From NCBI GenBank assembly GCA_963573385.1, contig CAUYLG010038532.1, positions 81,079-145,078 of the forward strand: 64,000 nucleotides of DNA, in the 5' to 3' direction. Position numbers and translations under genes: made by a program. Below are positions 49,240-62,466 of the stretch, in pieces. Every line of letters begins with the position of its first letter. Within the stretch, counting starts at the first letter, position 1. The stretch comes from Cacajao melanocephalus (taxonomy: Eukaryota; Chordata; Mammalia; Primates; Pitheciidae). Under the pieces are notes generated by a model, which was given only the letters and a program-made list of their open reading frames with translations, was not told the origin of the DNA and did not search any database.

Positions 49240-49690
49240 GAGCTCAGCTCCCTCATTTGTTAAATGGGAGTAATAGGGCTAGGCGTGGTGGGTCACACCT
49301 GTAATCCCAGCACTTTGGAAGGCCAAGGCAGGAGGATCGCTTGAGCCCAGAAGTTCAAGAACAGCTTGGGCAACATAAGGAGAAAATTAAAAATTAGCTG
49401 GGCAAGGTGGCGTTCACCTCCCAGCTACTCAGGAGGCTGAGATGGGAGGATTGCTTGGGCCCGGGAGATTGAGGCTGCAGTGAGCCATGATTGTGCCACT
49501 GTACTCCAGCCTGGACTGCAGAACAAGACCCTGTCTCAAAATTTCTTTTAAAAAAAGGGTGGTGGGGGGAGAGGGGGGAAATAATAATAGTGCCCTTCTT
49601 CCCTGACTTCGTGGTTTTGTTACAATTAGACATGATATATGCTTATCATTTAGCAAATAGTGGGCACCAGTAAGTAGTAGCAATTGTTAC
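49240..49690 (+). repeat. MIR SINE split by an Alu
   Basis: The left piece has gctccctcatttgttaaatg and ggagtaatag. The right piece, after the Alu, has tttagcaaatagtgggcacc and agtaagtagtagcaattg. The two pieces are consecutive in a MIR. Confidence 0.6.
49277..49557 (+). mobile_element. Alu SINE inserted in a MIR
   Basis: It begins ggctaggcgtggtgggtcac, has both monomers with small deletions (the gcaaggtggcgttcacctcc join), and ends with ctgtctcaaaatttc and an A-run. Confidence 0.92.
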
Positions 49691-50029
49691 GAGATCAAAA
49701 CCTTCATTTAATGGAATCAAACATTTCATCATTTCTTGTCCTCTTCCTTTTAACCAATCCAGACCTCTTATGTTTAGGGCTGCTACCAAAAGCAAACAAG
49801 GTGCAAGTTTTACACCTAATTTTCCCTAGCATTAATCCAGCTGGAAGAGTTTCAATAACTGCTTCCTTACCAGTAATTTTCAACAAACAAAAATTTAAGC
49901 AACACAAAGTCTAACTACAGTTTACAGAAGATAGGTTTTTTTCTATCACGGTGTATCAGCTTTAAGGCATTCTTGGGATATCCCTAAAGCCTTTCCTTTC
50001 CTTTGTACAGACAGGCAAGCGTGGTCAGG

Positions 50030-50210
50030 AAGAACCCAGGAAACCTTACGAAGATCTGGTTTTGCCGCCCCTACTTATGTGGTCGTTGGTGAGTTCCTAG
50101 ACTCTCTGGACTTCTTTTCACTCTTCATAAAATGAGGGCTATCTTCATAAAGTTAGTAAAATAAGTGAGAGGATTGTAAGTCTCAATCTACCAGTCAAGT
50201 AATTGGTTTC
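50030..50210 (+). repeat. MIR-like SINE fragment
   Basis: It shows a gtgagttcctagactctctg block, then tcttcataaaatgagggcta and agtgagaggattgtaag. It is diverged. Confidence 0.5.
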
Positions 50211-50319
50211 TGAGACACCAAGTTTTAATGGTTTAAAAGAATCGTTTGCCCCCATTTCTCTGGCTGACCTCTCAGTAGTTTTCCTTTATCAGCCTCCTGG
50301 TTAGGGCTTCTGGACGATT

Positions 50320-50550
50320 TTCAGTGGAAAGAGCATAGCCTTTGGGCTTTAGAGCCAAGCAAACTGAAATTTTGATCTCTGCTTCCATTTAGTGGCCATG
50401 TGAGCTCCAGCAAATACTTAGCAGACTGAGACCTCAGTTTGTTCCTCTTTAAAGTGGCTAAACTAGCACAGAGCTCACTCCTAGTGTCAGCATGAAGTTG
50501 CAATAAGGACAAACAGGGCCTGGCACATAGTTGTCAAGGAACAAGTTTCA
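50320..50550 (+). repeat. MIR SINE
   Basis: Sense MIR blocks are visible: ggaaagagcatagcctttgg, ctttagagccaagcaaactg, agcaaatacttagcag, cctcagtttgttcctcttta and gggcctggcacatagttg. Confidence 0.75.
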
Positions 50551-52099
50551 CTTCCCTTCCTTCAAACGATCAAACCGGACACATGGTAGATTTGCAAGAT
50601 CTGCTTCACCTGTGAACTCTTGCATAGACCCCTGAAAGTAGTCAATAAAAAGATGCTTTCTACCTATCTCTTGCACACATGTGTGCATGTGCACACACAC
50701 ACACCCATTCCTCGCCACCTTGACTGCCTTTAACCTTTGCCCACCTTCCCCATTTTCCTCGGAAATGAAGCTTCCACGACAGCGAGGTCTAGGGAAGACA
50801 GGACCATTTAAAAGCTGTGTAGATCCTGGCAGGAAGGGGTCATTGCCTTCCAGATTCCTAGCCACCCCACCCCCTCCAGGCAGCTGGCCTGATGAGGAGC
50901 AGGTGATTTCTTTTTTCCATTGTTTTAATTTATTCTAATTGAATGTAAGGCTGGAGATGCCTTCAATGGGCCCTTTTTTCTGGTTAAATTTCCTTGGGGA
51001 GTGTACCCTAAGACCTCTCTCTTTGTGATAACTTATTCTGGCCAGCAGAGCCAGGGTCTATTTATTACATCTCCCAACCAACCCCCTCCACAACCCTAGC
51101 AGGAGGGGCCCCTCTGCAGTTGCTGCTGACTAGAGAATTACTCAAGTGTGAACTGTTTCACTGTCTGTCACTTTGCTCATTAGGCAACTGAGAAAATGTA
51201 TCTATGGCTCTGTCTCACGGTCCTCATTAGCTTAGAGGCACATTTTTACTTCCCTTATTTGTTTTTAAGATGAATGTATAAGAAACAGTATTCAGTTTGT
51301 GTTCCTCAGTATAATTTTAAGAAGCAAAAGCCTGGATAATCTTATTATCTTCCCAATAATTGTGTTGTTCAGATGGTAGGGAAAGGGTAATTGCCTCTAC
51401 TGCATTTCTAGCCAGGGTAGAGGGGTGTAGCTGTTTTAGCTGTAGTAAAGATTCAAGTCCTCAGCACTGGGGGAAGATTATGGTGTTTTCAGAAAGGTGG
51501 TAAATGGATACCCCCAATAAGAACAGCTGAGGAGCCTGTACCCTGAGAATGTCATTTTGTTTTCTTCTAATACTCTACTCTCTGTAGGTAGAAAATATAG
51601 TATTATTATTACTACTTTTGTATTAAACATAATTCTATTTCTACCTAGGGTAAAAGGTTTGTGTTTTTTTGGTGGGGGCAGGGGTGGAGGGTGGTGATTG
51701 GAGAGGGATAAGATTTGTTTTTATGGAGCATTTGTTACAGGTATTTATGGTTATCATCTCTAGATTTATTTACTGAGATGCTAAAACAAAGCTGAGATCA
51801 CCCAATATCATTCAAGAGTTTGACATTCTGGTTGCCTTCCTGATGGAAATGTGTCAGCCTATTTCTTGTTTGCTGAGCTTGATTTGGGGTGTTTAGGATC
51901 CATTTTTGATCAGCCACTTAAATGTTGTTCCAAATTCATTAGCATCTGTGTGGAGTCCCAGACATGGATGCCCTGTGGCTGATAATTTAAGTGGAGAATG
52001 TCTGTCTCACAGGGCTAAAGGAAGAAAGAGGCCAGTTCTTTTCTTCACCTTAAAACTTCTAACACATATGGAGCATGTTAGGCTCAGCATTAGCTGTGT

Positions 52100-55000
52100 G
52101 CATTAGTTCACAGATAGGTCTGCAAAATAGAACAAACAGATGAATTAGACTGGTAAATAAAGAGTGTATTTCTGTTTATTTGCATTTTCAGATTTGAGTC
52201 TTAAAATCGAAGAAGTGCAGAGAAAGCAGCATTCTATTTGTTTTAAAAGCTTGATTCTTTCAGTAGTAGTGCCAGTCAAAGTGACTGAATTTTCATCTCC
52301 CTCAACCACTTTCTTCATTCAGAGAAATGAGAATGCACATCACCCATTCAAGGGAAATATAATGCATTATTATAATATGCCTTGGCCTAAGTAGCTAATC
52401 ACTTTTTATTAACACTTTTTGGCCCAGGGAGTTGGGATTTCTCCAAGCTGACTGTCAGGGTAGGGATTCTGGGAGTCCATATAAGTAATTAGCATTGCAA
52501 GATCTTGACTCCTGGGGTGATTCAAATTAATACAAAATAAAAGTGCAAATTTCCAAATAGCTTTGAAAGCCATATCTATTATTAAATTTATGTTATTAAA
52601 GCCCTTTCCAGCCAGTATGACAGGAGTCCAAAGCAAAATCTTTCCTTAAATATCTGCACGACTCGTCTTGGATTCTTTAAAATTAAATAAAAGAGCATAC
52701 GATGAAAGATCAAAAGAAATTTCTGTACAATTGAGTTACGCCCTGGCAGTAAAGTTTTCCACCAAACCAAATCCCTACAAAGCAATATTAGTTTCATGGT
52801 CACAGTTGCTTTTGGACTTTCCTTGATACATTTGGCAGCTATCTTGAGAGCATCCAAAGAACCGCTGGCAACATCAATCACTCATTTCATAAGCAGGCGC
52901 TAAGAGGCGACAGGAGGGCGCTTGGCACAATACCATCTCTCCACCATGGAGCCCCTCCCAGGCAGGGAAAAAGAGAAACGGTGCAGCATTGAGACATTGT
53001 GGAGCACTCGACTTCGAATAAGGTTCTGCTAATGTGTAAATAACCTGCTTTCTCTAACCATGTCTTTAGCAGACTAAGTGGTTAATTGTTATTGATCAGC
53101 TCTGCCCACTGTTCCAATATCAGTCATTATTGAAAATAATCTCAGTATCCTTCATTAAGCATGCATCTGTTTCCATGGGAATGCATTTTAAACACAGAGA
53201 GCTACTTGAGTGTTATTGGTTTCACTGGTAGCGCCAGCACCGAGGGCTGTGGTTGCCCAATCTGTCATAGTTAATCAACTCTCATCTCTTAACACTGGCT
53301 GCAGTTATCAATGAGGTAAGGATTAATATTCTGGGCGAAGCAGATGATAAATCATTTGTATATAATTAGTGTACAGCAAGGTTACAGCTGACATGAATTT
53401 TTATCTTAATTATGAGAGAAATTTGTTCCATTAATTTAATTTAGTTTGCATGAGTGGCTAGACACCTAACAAAGTTAATCTTACACCTGTCATTACAACA
53501 TTAAGTAGAAAGCCTCATGTTGAGGCGCTAGTCTCACATCCTCCTGCGGATGAGGATAATGTTGTTCATCTTGATGTGAAAATAGATGATTGTAGACAGA
53601 AGATGTAAAGTCGACTCTTTTTAAAGTTGTCCCAGGGAATTTATGGGTGAATACTGAAGCAACTCAAGTTGCTGTGCTTTGGATGCCACAGTCCCCTTGC
53701 GAAATTACCTGTCTCCTGCCTTGCAAATCAGGTGGAAGACACTACATACAAGAAGAGATTGGTTGTTTTTTAAATGTATATATGCTAACTTCAGAGCTTT
53801 TGGCCAAATCTTTGCCTCATAACAAGCTATTGCATTTGTATCAAATGCAATGCATTAAGAAATGTGTGCTAGTTCGAGTTGCCTATTCTAAGTGCTTCAT
53901 GTTTATAATTGACTAGCAGAATTCATATAACTCGATCTACTGTACAAATGGTAATTATGCAGACATCCCAAAGGCTTCAGAGTACTGCATAAACCTAAAC
54001 CCTGTACTAATTATCCAATTAATCACCGTGTGTGATCAATCATATTTGATTGATAGATTAGGTGGGGCTGTTTATGCAGTAGAATATGATGTTCTTTATT
54101 TTCCTAAAGATCAGCTATGTATTTGAGATTTTAAAAAGAAAACACTTGCTGACTTGGCTTATTTAAAACAGTTTTCTTATAGACTTATCTTTGTGATAAT
54201 TATTTTGCCTTGATGTCTGACCTGGTGTATGCAGAAATCTTTAAATAAAAAAAGGCAGGAAGTCACAAAGTTACAATACAAAATCCCTGAAAACAGGATG
54301 ACCAAGGAACAACTCCAGAATGTGGAAATGGAACTAGAAATGGCATCATGGAAGAGCCTATTTCTGAAATCGTGCATTTGAAATATAAGCTCTGGCTTCC
54401 AAAGGACTGGACTTGCATTTAGGAGACCCCAAATAAGCCTGCAGCTGAAATGCTAATTGCACAGTAACTCAGATTAATGTATTATAATATTAGTCCACAA
54501 TTATCACTTGGAGATAAGGTCAAGAAGTGTATAGTTGGTTATTCACAAGAAATGACTGATTTAAAAACAAAGAGCTCTAATGGAATTCAATAGTGCTTTT
54601 CAGTCATTCTGCTTGGCATCTCTATTACCTGAGATGATTCACAGTCCATTATGGGAGCTTCCATGCTAATAGAATGTCTATCTTCTGTAATACAGACACA
54701 TCAGAGCACTAACTGGGAATCTGTCACAATGAATTTCATCTAGATTTCACTTCATCTCTTCATGGACTGTAAAATTTGCTCTTGTACAATGCCTAAATTT
54801 ACTGTGGGTAATTGAGAGAGATCTATAGATGCAGCAGCACTCTGTTAAAAGCAGTTTTCCAAAGATCTATTGTAAATTGTGCAGCTTTGCCTCAGCTGGG
54901 GAAAGATTATGGCGAGCTGAATCTTGCCTTTACTAATGAGATGTTGTGGTGAGTTCAAAAGAGAGAGGGGGGAGATGCCTTAGTGAATTCCACCACGTGG

Positions 55001-56560
55001 AAAAAGGAAAACAAGGAAGGGACCTATCTTTCATTCGGAGGAAAGCTTTGCAAAAGGGACAAGAATAAGTTTGGACCCAGGCTTCATTACCTTCTATGGG
55101 AAGTGTAAATCAGGGCTATGAGAGACATAATATTTTCCAAATCTGCCTTCATTTACTTGGCAGAAAAAGAATGTCTCGTGCATGGCCCAGCCTTCTAGTA
55201 GCTTACATTTGCTTCCTCGTGCAGCTGCAGGTAGAACAAATTCCATCTCTCATTTGCTGCACCTTCTGTTTCACAGATTGTTAATCCTAACTAAAATATT
55301 TGGTATTAAGCTATCTGCATGAATTGTTGATAAAGAATTAAGATAACATTTGAGCTATTAAATATAATGTGTGCTCATATTTTTTCAATGGATACTTGGG
55401 TTACTGCTCATAAAGTATACACACTAACCTTTTTTTTTTCTTCAAATCGTTCCCCTTTATTTTACTTACTCCCATCAAAAGCTAAACAGAATCACTGGGT
55501 GCCCTTAACAATTGTAGAGCTTAATATTTGTTAGCCAATTAGAATTGTGATATATTCTACAGCTTTTTTCCTAAGCCAGGAACTGAATAATAGCATCATG
55601 CTTCACTGGCGGTGAAGTGAGCTGAGCCTTTACATTAGGAGAAAATCAGAATGGTATGACTGCAGTTCATTACTGAAATAGGTAACTGATGAACTGAAAA
55701 GACAAAGGGCATTGTTAAATGAAATGTCATTATTAGAGGTGCTCATGTTTAACAAATGTACTGTAAGTTAATTCAGTAGTGTTTTCTATAAAGTTCTCCG
55801 CTGAATGTTCGCTGCTCATTTTTACTGTCTCTGCATACCTAACATCTCCTTAAAAATGTCTTCAAGGAAACAATGTCAACTCCCAATCATGGGGAATGTT
55901 TCAACCAAAGTCAGAACCATCTTCTAGGCTCAGGTGTTTGTGTCACTTTCACTGAAGACCCTAGCCAGATGCAATTGTGTTTATGTTCCTAGATTTACAT
56001 GCAATACATTAGGATGTTACGAATGCTGCTGGGGGGTGGTGGGGGGAGAATAAGCACAATCACTTTGCAGAAGACTTGAGAAAAATGTTTTCAGCTTAAA
56101 GAGGAGAAAAGGCAATGAAACCCCTTTGGCATCTGGGCAAAACTGTTTGCTTGACTCTGGAGGTGATAAAAATAATTTATGAAGCTCTACATTTTTAGCA
56201 AGAGGAAATGACCTCAGCTTTTGGCAATCTGATGCAGTTAGTGAAGCCTCTCTGTACTACTTTTATGGATTTCCTTGAGCTACATATTCTGTGACCTGTA
56301 TTTCAGATTTATTGGCAGATACATAAGCCACATTAAGTAATATAAAATGCAGTGAATGCATCAAACAACTCAGCAGGGACCCACTGACAGCCGGCAAGAG
56401 GCTGCCTCTTCGGAGAAGTCACTCTAAATCGGATACCTGTTTATGCGTTTGTCGAACCAGGCTCTGAATTTTTGTTTTAAATAAAGACATTAGTTCAAAA
56501 CAAAAGAGTTTCCAGCCAAACCCATAACGTATTGGGTGGCAGGAAGAGGGTGTACAGCCA
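52100..56560. promoter_or_regulatory. Repeat-poor AT-rich block, candidate conserved non-coding DNA
   Basis: Over about 4.5 kb I recognise no Alu, LINE, MIR, LTR or DNA transposon. Homeodomain-type TAAT/ATTA cores are frequent (for example near 53085, 53310, 53360, 53405-53445, 54005-54055 and 54470-54500). No open frame has exon-like borders or a known domain. The regulatory call is inference from composition alone. Confidence 0.35.
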
Positions 56561-57399
56561 AGTTTAAAATCTAATCAAATGCTCAGGATTTTGAGTGCGA
56601 ACATGCTTTGCTTCCAGTTTGGGGAGAAGCACAACTTCTCAGGAGGAGAGAAGGGGCCCCCAGCATATTGTGTTTGATTCGCAGTGAGACAATAGAGTAG
56701 CATTTTGATGAGGGAGATGCAGACTGACCGATAATGTCTTTTGGAAAATTCTTACTGCGTAGATAAAGAGAAGGTAAGTACCAATGAGGAAATGAGTATT
56801 GCACAGAGCTATAAGCTAAGCACTTGCAACAGAACTGAGAGAATATGTGTAAGACCTGTACCCCCATCCTTGATGCCATCAAATTGGGCAGGGGCCCAAT
56901 GTGGCAAAGCAGAAAAAGAATGAGTGTGGCAGTCAAGAGACTCAGTTTCTAGCTGGGTTGGCTGTGTCACCTTGGGCAGCTACCACCCTTTCCCTCGAGG
57001 TCATGACAGGACTCCTGGCATTCCTTCCAGCACAAAAATCCCTTGATTCCTTAAACAATGATGTCCAAATGATTGATATAAGAGAAATGAGATCACAGGA
57101 TGCTGGGGACTCGTGAACCAGCCGTGAATTACTTGAGAAGATTCAGGCCCTGGCATTAAGCCAAGCAGAAAAATGATGGACATGTGGTTTCATGGAGAAT
57201 TTCTAATTCACCTTCTTGTGACTGTTATATTTTACTGCTAGCCATTCCCTTTTAAAGAAAGCTTTGTGGGACTCAGGTGAAGTTACACTCCCTCCAAAAA
57301 AAATGTTTTGGGTAAATTCCACCCTACTATGGTCTGTCCAGTCGCTGCAAATTGACAGCCCTTTGTTTGTACCGCTTTATACTGTCCATGTGATCAGTT

Positions 57400-57620
57400 A
57401 AACAGGGCGGTTAAGGGCTCAGGTTCCAGAGTCAGGTGGCCCAATTTTAAGTCCTGATTCTGCCACTATTAGCTGTGTGATCTTGGGGAGGACTAAATCT
57501 GCAAAATAGGGATGACAACAGTAGTTTTGTTTACTGGATGATTGTGATGTTGATATGAGATCCAATTTGTAAAGCATTAACACAAATATGTCACAGAGTA
57601 AAACTCTCAGTCTATATTAG
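57400..57620 (+). repeat. MIR SINE, near full length
   Basis: It runs ggcggttaagggctcaggtt, ccagagtcaggtggccca, ctgattctgccactattagc, tgtgtgatcttgg, ctgcaaaatagggatgacaa and ttgtaaagcattaacac. Confidence 0.85.
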
Positions 57621-57859
57621 ACATTATTATTGTGTTTCATGCATATCCATTTTGTCTTTTCTTCACAAGAGTGTAATTCATTAAAGACAGAGTCACAGCA
57701 GCACATGTTATTTGCGTTCCCTACACTGTTGGGCTCACAATATGTTTTTAGAAAATAAGTGCTGAGGGGTAAAGTTCTGTAACGGTGGAGAAAGGAGAAT
57801 GAGGCATAATAGCAATAGAATAGAAATCGCTCCACTCCTGTTGCGTAAAGAGAAGTTAT

Positions 57860-58070
57860 AACAATGCTTACCATTATTAAGCATTCACCTCTTGCCTCTT
57901 GCCAGGACTTCACACAACTTATTTCTAATCACTATTCTGCCAGATAAGTATTATTATCCCTGTTTTACAAAAATAAAAATTGAAGTTCAGGGAAGGTAAG
58001 AAATAATACACATGACTGAAGTGAAAGAATGGAATTCAAACCCAGGTCCGTCAGCTGCCAACATCCAGTT
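57860..58070 (-). repeat. MIR SINE, reversed
   Basis: It runs cattattaagcattcacctc, ttgccaggacttcacacaac, agtattattatccctgtttt, gaagttcagggaaggtaag and ggaattcaaacccaggtccg. Confidence 0.8.
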
Positions 58071-60331
58071 AGTTCTACCTACATTTAGCCTTTCCACCCA
58101 CAGCCTGCTGTCCAATCAGACAGATGCTCCTCCTTCAAACGGCCAACATAGCTATCTCCTGCCGGCCAATGATAAGAAATTAGGTGGGATTGCCAGAAGG
58201 GCCTTTGATGCTGAGTCACATAGAGCAAGACATCACAGGCAGTGGCAAAAGCTGAAAACTGAGAGTCAGTCTTCAAAAATGCACAGTATGAAAAGAAATG
58301 CAGATCATAGTCACTCCGGGCTCACACCTTAGCAACTACCATCACCCAGGTTCTATTTGAAGCCAAATAATGGTGGCTTAAAGGTGCTGAATAATTAAGA
58401 CATTGAATATAGGTATTAAATAACAACAATATGATACTTTAAGACCCAGAAATGACAGCCATGCCTTACACTGGCAAAGCTCCTCTATCTCCCTAGAATG
58501 TTCCCTCGCATTAAGTGAGGGGTAATAAGATGGGGGAATTCACATTACCAAGGTTAGTACATGGTCTGAGGAGAAAGATGGGATTGGGAGAGGTAGCCAG
58601 GATCAGCCGTAAACTCCCAATTGGAAGTTTCACTACAGGTTATGGCTTGGACTGGGGCCATCCAAAAAATATGTGGTCCACACAAAATGTGTTGGGGTCC
58701 ATACTGTCCAGAAGGACGTGGTATTATGAATGTCTTTGTCTGATTGGAAATATCTAGTCTCTCCAAACAACCATTTCCAGATCTCAATATTGTCTGCCTT
58801 CCAGAAATGTTTCATCCTAGACTTGAGTTATTCACATTGTTTCTCCAAATGCCAAGGAGAAATGCTTGGGATGATAAAATAGAAAGCACAGAATACATTT
58901 GCCTTAGGTGCACATTCTTAGAGCACTTCCCCACAAAGCAGTCCAGAGCTCTGCTAGCTAACAAGAGAGTTGAGGCAAGAACCACATCTAATAATTCAAA
59001 ACTAAAATTAGACATTCACTTGAAAAATCCAGGTAACTGAAATAAAAACGAGGGAAGCTTTGTTTATTTAAATCATGAGATAATTGACACAATTCTCCAA
59101 TTCCCCTCACTAGGGTAGACTTGGCTTGAGTGTATCAGTATCCATGGTGACTCATCTAATAAGTAAACTGCATTAGCTCTGCTACCAGCAGAAAGGAAGG
59201 GGAGAGGTCTTGAAATATATCTGTTGTGGCTTCCTTCCAGGGCAAGGGATTTCATTATATCCTGAAGACATGAGACAGTTCAAAGAGATTTGAAATATGG
59301 AATGAGAAGGCGGAGGAGGAGAAGTTTGGGATTATACACTTGCTTTTTAGTTTTGATTTTATATATGAGAATCAGACGCTACAGACCGAGACTCTAGGGG
59401 GACACTTTATTCTTCTGGTCTAGGGTTTTGTTTTGGTTCATTCTATGGTTGATATCTTTCCAAAAAGTTCCCCCGACATGGGTAGGCCTTCATGTTTACT
59501 CCCATATACATAATTTCAAAGAAGTATGACAGAAAATCCTTTAAAAAGCACATATACACGATTTTCTAGTCCATGGCTGAAATGAAACTTGATGGAAAAA
59601 ATGCATGATGGTGCCTGTTTACTAAAATCCAGACAATGCAGAACGATAATAGGAATCATCCCGAAAGAGGCACTACAATATTCCTATAACAACAGAATAA
59701 CTTGCTTTGCATCTGTCTACTTTTAAAATCATTTTACAATTACAAGCATGTAAGCTATTCTAATTATTACTGTAAATAATTAATCATTTCTTTTACAATC
59801 ACTTATTAATTAGCTGTCATAACATTGTTGTGAGTTAGGTGGAAGACAAGGATTCAATATTCAGTTATTAACACCTAATTAAAATATTCATTGTTTTCCA
59901 TATGTTGTTTATAGCTTTGCTTCCTCGCACTTGAAGACAGAATTTCTCCGAGAACAATGTCCTCTATTTGCTTAGCTACATCGCCATCTGTTGTTGAGAA
60001 GTAGAAAATGTCCTTTCCTGCTTTTTCACATAAACAATAGCTTAATCCTTACCTCAGTTTTTATTTGGAATTGAAAAAGATTGATCCACAATATCCTCCT
60101 CCTAAAAGATTTTTCTTGACTTTATTTGTTCTGCTGCTGACTACATAAAATATTCTGCTGACTAATGCCAGTGGCATCATTTAAGCAGTAAATTAAGTGA
60201 GCCTATTAATGAAACTACAGTGACAAATTCAAATTATTCCAATGTAGGAAAAGTATAAGAGAGGGGAGTTAACTATCAAGTTTGGTTTACAGAAGGTCAT
60301 CATAGAGGGAAATTTAAGATTTAATAATCCA

Positions 60332-60564
60332 CCAGCCCAGGCAATGTGGCGAAAGCCTGTCTCTATTAAAAATACAAAAAAAATTAGCCAGGCATGGTGG
60401 TGCATGCCTGTAGTCCCAGCTACTCAGGAGGCTGAGGTGGGAGAATCACCTGAGCCCCAAAGTTGAGACTTCAGTGAGCCATGATCATGCCATTGCACTC
60501 CAGCCTGGGCAGCAGGAGTGATGAGACCCACCCTGCCCCATCTCAAAAACAAACAAACAAAAAG
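60332..60564 (+). mobile_element. Alu SINE, 5'-truncated
   Basis: It begins inside the left monomer (caggcaatgtggcgaaagc), has the full right monomer and ends in aacaaacaaacaaaaag. Confidence 0.92.
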
Positions 60565-60629
60565 ATTGAATAGTCCAAATCATAAAGATATGTTTTATAC
60601 TAACTCATTTTTATAACAAAAGCTCATGT

Positions 60630-60760
60630 TTATTGAGAAACTGCTGAATCCTAAGCGCTGTTTGTTCTTGCAACAATGCAGCAATGGAGGCAGTACTGTG
60701 GTTGTGCCCACCTCACAAATAGGGAAACAGAATCACCAAGAAGTAAAGTCAATTGCTGAT
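60630..60760 (-). repeat. MIR-like SINE fragment, reversed
   Basis: It has tcatgtttattgagaaactg, cctaagcgctgtttgttctt, then cacctcacaaatagggaaac and a late aagtaaagtcaattgctg. Confidence 0.55.
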
Positions 60761-60774
60761 TCAGTGGGAGGCTC

Positions 60775-61740
60775 AATAATTTGTGGGGCTTAGTGCAAAA
60801 TGAAAATGTGGGACCTTTTGTTCCAAAAGTAGGGAAAGAAGTGCCATTGAAGGTACTAAAACATAAAGCTTTTTCCTTTCTTCCTCAGTCTCTCTCTCAA
60901 CTTGTTATGATTTTTTAATTTGCTATTTAATGTTATTTTAAGTAAAGAAAATATTTAATTTTGTCATTGTATGAATTTTACCATTCATTTTTATATTGTG
61001 CAATGCGTTTTAAATGCAAATAGAAGAGCATGTAACTCACAGGCAGAATAATCAACATTTCATAATTCATTGTTTCGTAGCTCATATATGTGTATTTCAC
61101 TCTCACCAGAATGGTAGAAATGCTTCACAAAACTAACTCAACTGTTGTCACCTCACTTGATATGTGCACATTTTACCAACACTGCTCATCTTTGGCTTAC
61201 TGGTGAGTAAGGAATTGCAATTCTCATTCCTTGTATGTCATCATTTTCAGTACAAGTAGTGGCCAACACAGAGACGTAACGTAAGAGAGCATACGATAGG
61301 CTTTCCTGTCATTCATGTTTCTTGAAATGCCCTGGCCTTCTTTCTGCATTCAAAGCAAGTTCTGGCTCAAGCAAAAAATCAGTAGTAGATTCGCAGATAT
61401 GCCATGGTCACCTTTTACTCTTTGAGTCTCACTGAACTCCCACGTATTGTGGGTCCACCAGAATTCTGTGTTCACAAGGTGTTCTGTACTCTGTAAGGAA
61501 ATAAGGTAGCAAGGGAAAGCAGACACCCCATTGTTCTTATTGAGCTTAACATATTGTGCATATCTTCTTTACTCACATGCAAGCTCCAGTGTCACGTCAG
61601 AATTCACTTGAAAAGTGTAAGTTCAAACATAAAATTATCAATAATTTCAAGACTGACAACAGAGCATTAAAGTAAGTGTGAGGTTCTCTGAGCCTGGGAC
61701 CCTGTGAGACTACACTCATTGAGCAGACACCAGGATGATG
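60775..61740. repeat. DNA-transposon-like interspersed element, about 1 kb, family uncertain
   Basis: The left end (aataatttgtggggcttagt, gcaaaatgaaaatgtgggac) and the right part (caataatttcaagactgaca, acagagcattaaagtaag, gggaccctgtgagac) match the two halves of a known short mammalian repeat as I remember it. Here they lie about 850 bp apart with extra internal sequence. I cannot name the family. Confidence 0.4.
61156..61361 (+). repeat. Duplicated ~205-bp segment, copy A
   Basis: It runs from cttgatatgtgcacatt to ttcaaagcaagtt. It aligns end to end with copy B at 62467-62669 at roughly 90% identity by eye, with two small indels. Confidence 0.85.
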
Positions 61741-62466
61741 GACACACACAGAATGACACATCCATGTCCAGAGTTCACACTCCTAACCACTGTGCTCTGC
61801 TGCCCCTTAGACTGTGCCCAGAGGCACCTTCAAAAGCTTCTGCTTTATGTGTCCGTTATTCATAGAATTAAAGAAAGATGATGGTGAACAGAGGGCCTTA
61901 GAATTCCAGCCTTCTCATTTTATAGACAAAAGACAAGGAACCAGGATGACAGCCCTGGCGTCCTGAATCTAGGCCTCCTCAAATTGTCAAAATGAATGTA
62001 ATATCTCCTTCTCCTTTCCATCCCTTCCACAACCCACTCCTCCTTTGGTGCCCCTGTTCAGTAATCCTATTCAGTCCCCATGGTTCTGGAGAAGTGGACT
62101 CTCACCCTCTACACTCAGGCCCAGAGGAGGATACAGAATGCAAGCAGGCTTAGCAAAGCCTTCTCCTCCACAGGAACCTGGCTACAGCTGTGGGGAAAGA
62201 GACACCCTTTTCCTCTGGGATGATGAGACATGACATCACAGAGCACTGGACTTGTCACCAGGTACAGAGGGACTACCTGAGAATGAGGCCAATATGGAAG
62301 AAAGCAGAGCTGAAATACACAGACAAAAACAAACCCCTCAAGGAGTACAGATTTTGAGCATCTCAGTTGAGTCTTGAGTTACGTATATGAGTGAATATAC
62401 TCTCCCTTTGTTTTTACATCAAATTTGAATCAGGTTTCTGTTACTTAACTGTTTTCAGTTCACTAT

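Larger units (their letters stand above)
45640..52100. other. Intergenic flank, mostly unique, no gene recognised
   Basis: It contains one L2 end, one Alu in a MIR and two further MIR-like stretches. A short direct duplication of cttaagatgtgtct lies near 46583 and 46604. G-rich runs occur at 49557-49578 and 51671-51694 without four clean G-tracts. No splice-bounded open frame was seen. Confidence 0.65.
56560..62440. other. Intergenic flank, no gene recognised
   Basis: It includes MIRs, an Alu and a DNA-transposon-like block, entered separately. Stretches 58.1-60.3 kb and 61.75-62.4 kb show no family I can name. Another TAAT-rich patch lies at about 59.7-59.9 kb. Confidence 0.65.

Noticed and set aside
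51671..51714. G-quadruplex candidate, also 22780-22805, 49557-49578 and 56031-56052
   Set aside because: Each has only two or three runs of three or more G within normal loop distances, so none meets the four-tract rule.
56583..56936. 117-codon minus-strand frame
   Set aside because: It has no splice-like borders and no domain. One end overlaps a weak MIR-like stretch near 56920-57000.
58012..58332. 106-codon plus-strand frame
   Set aside because: It starts inside a reversed MIR and shows no domain or exon borders.
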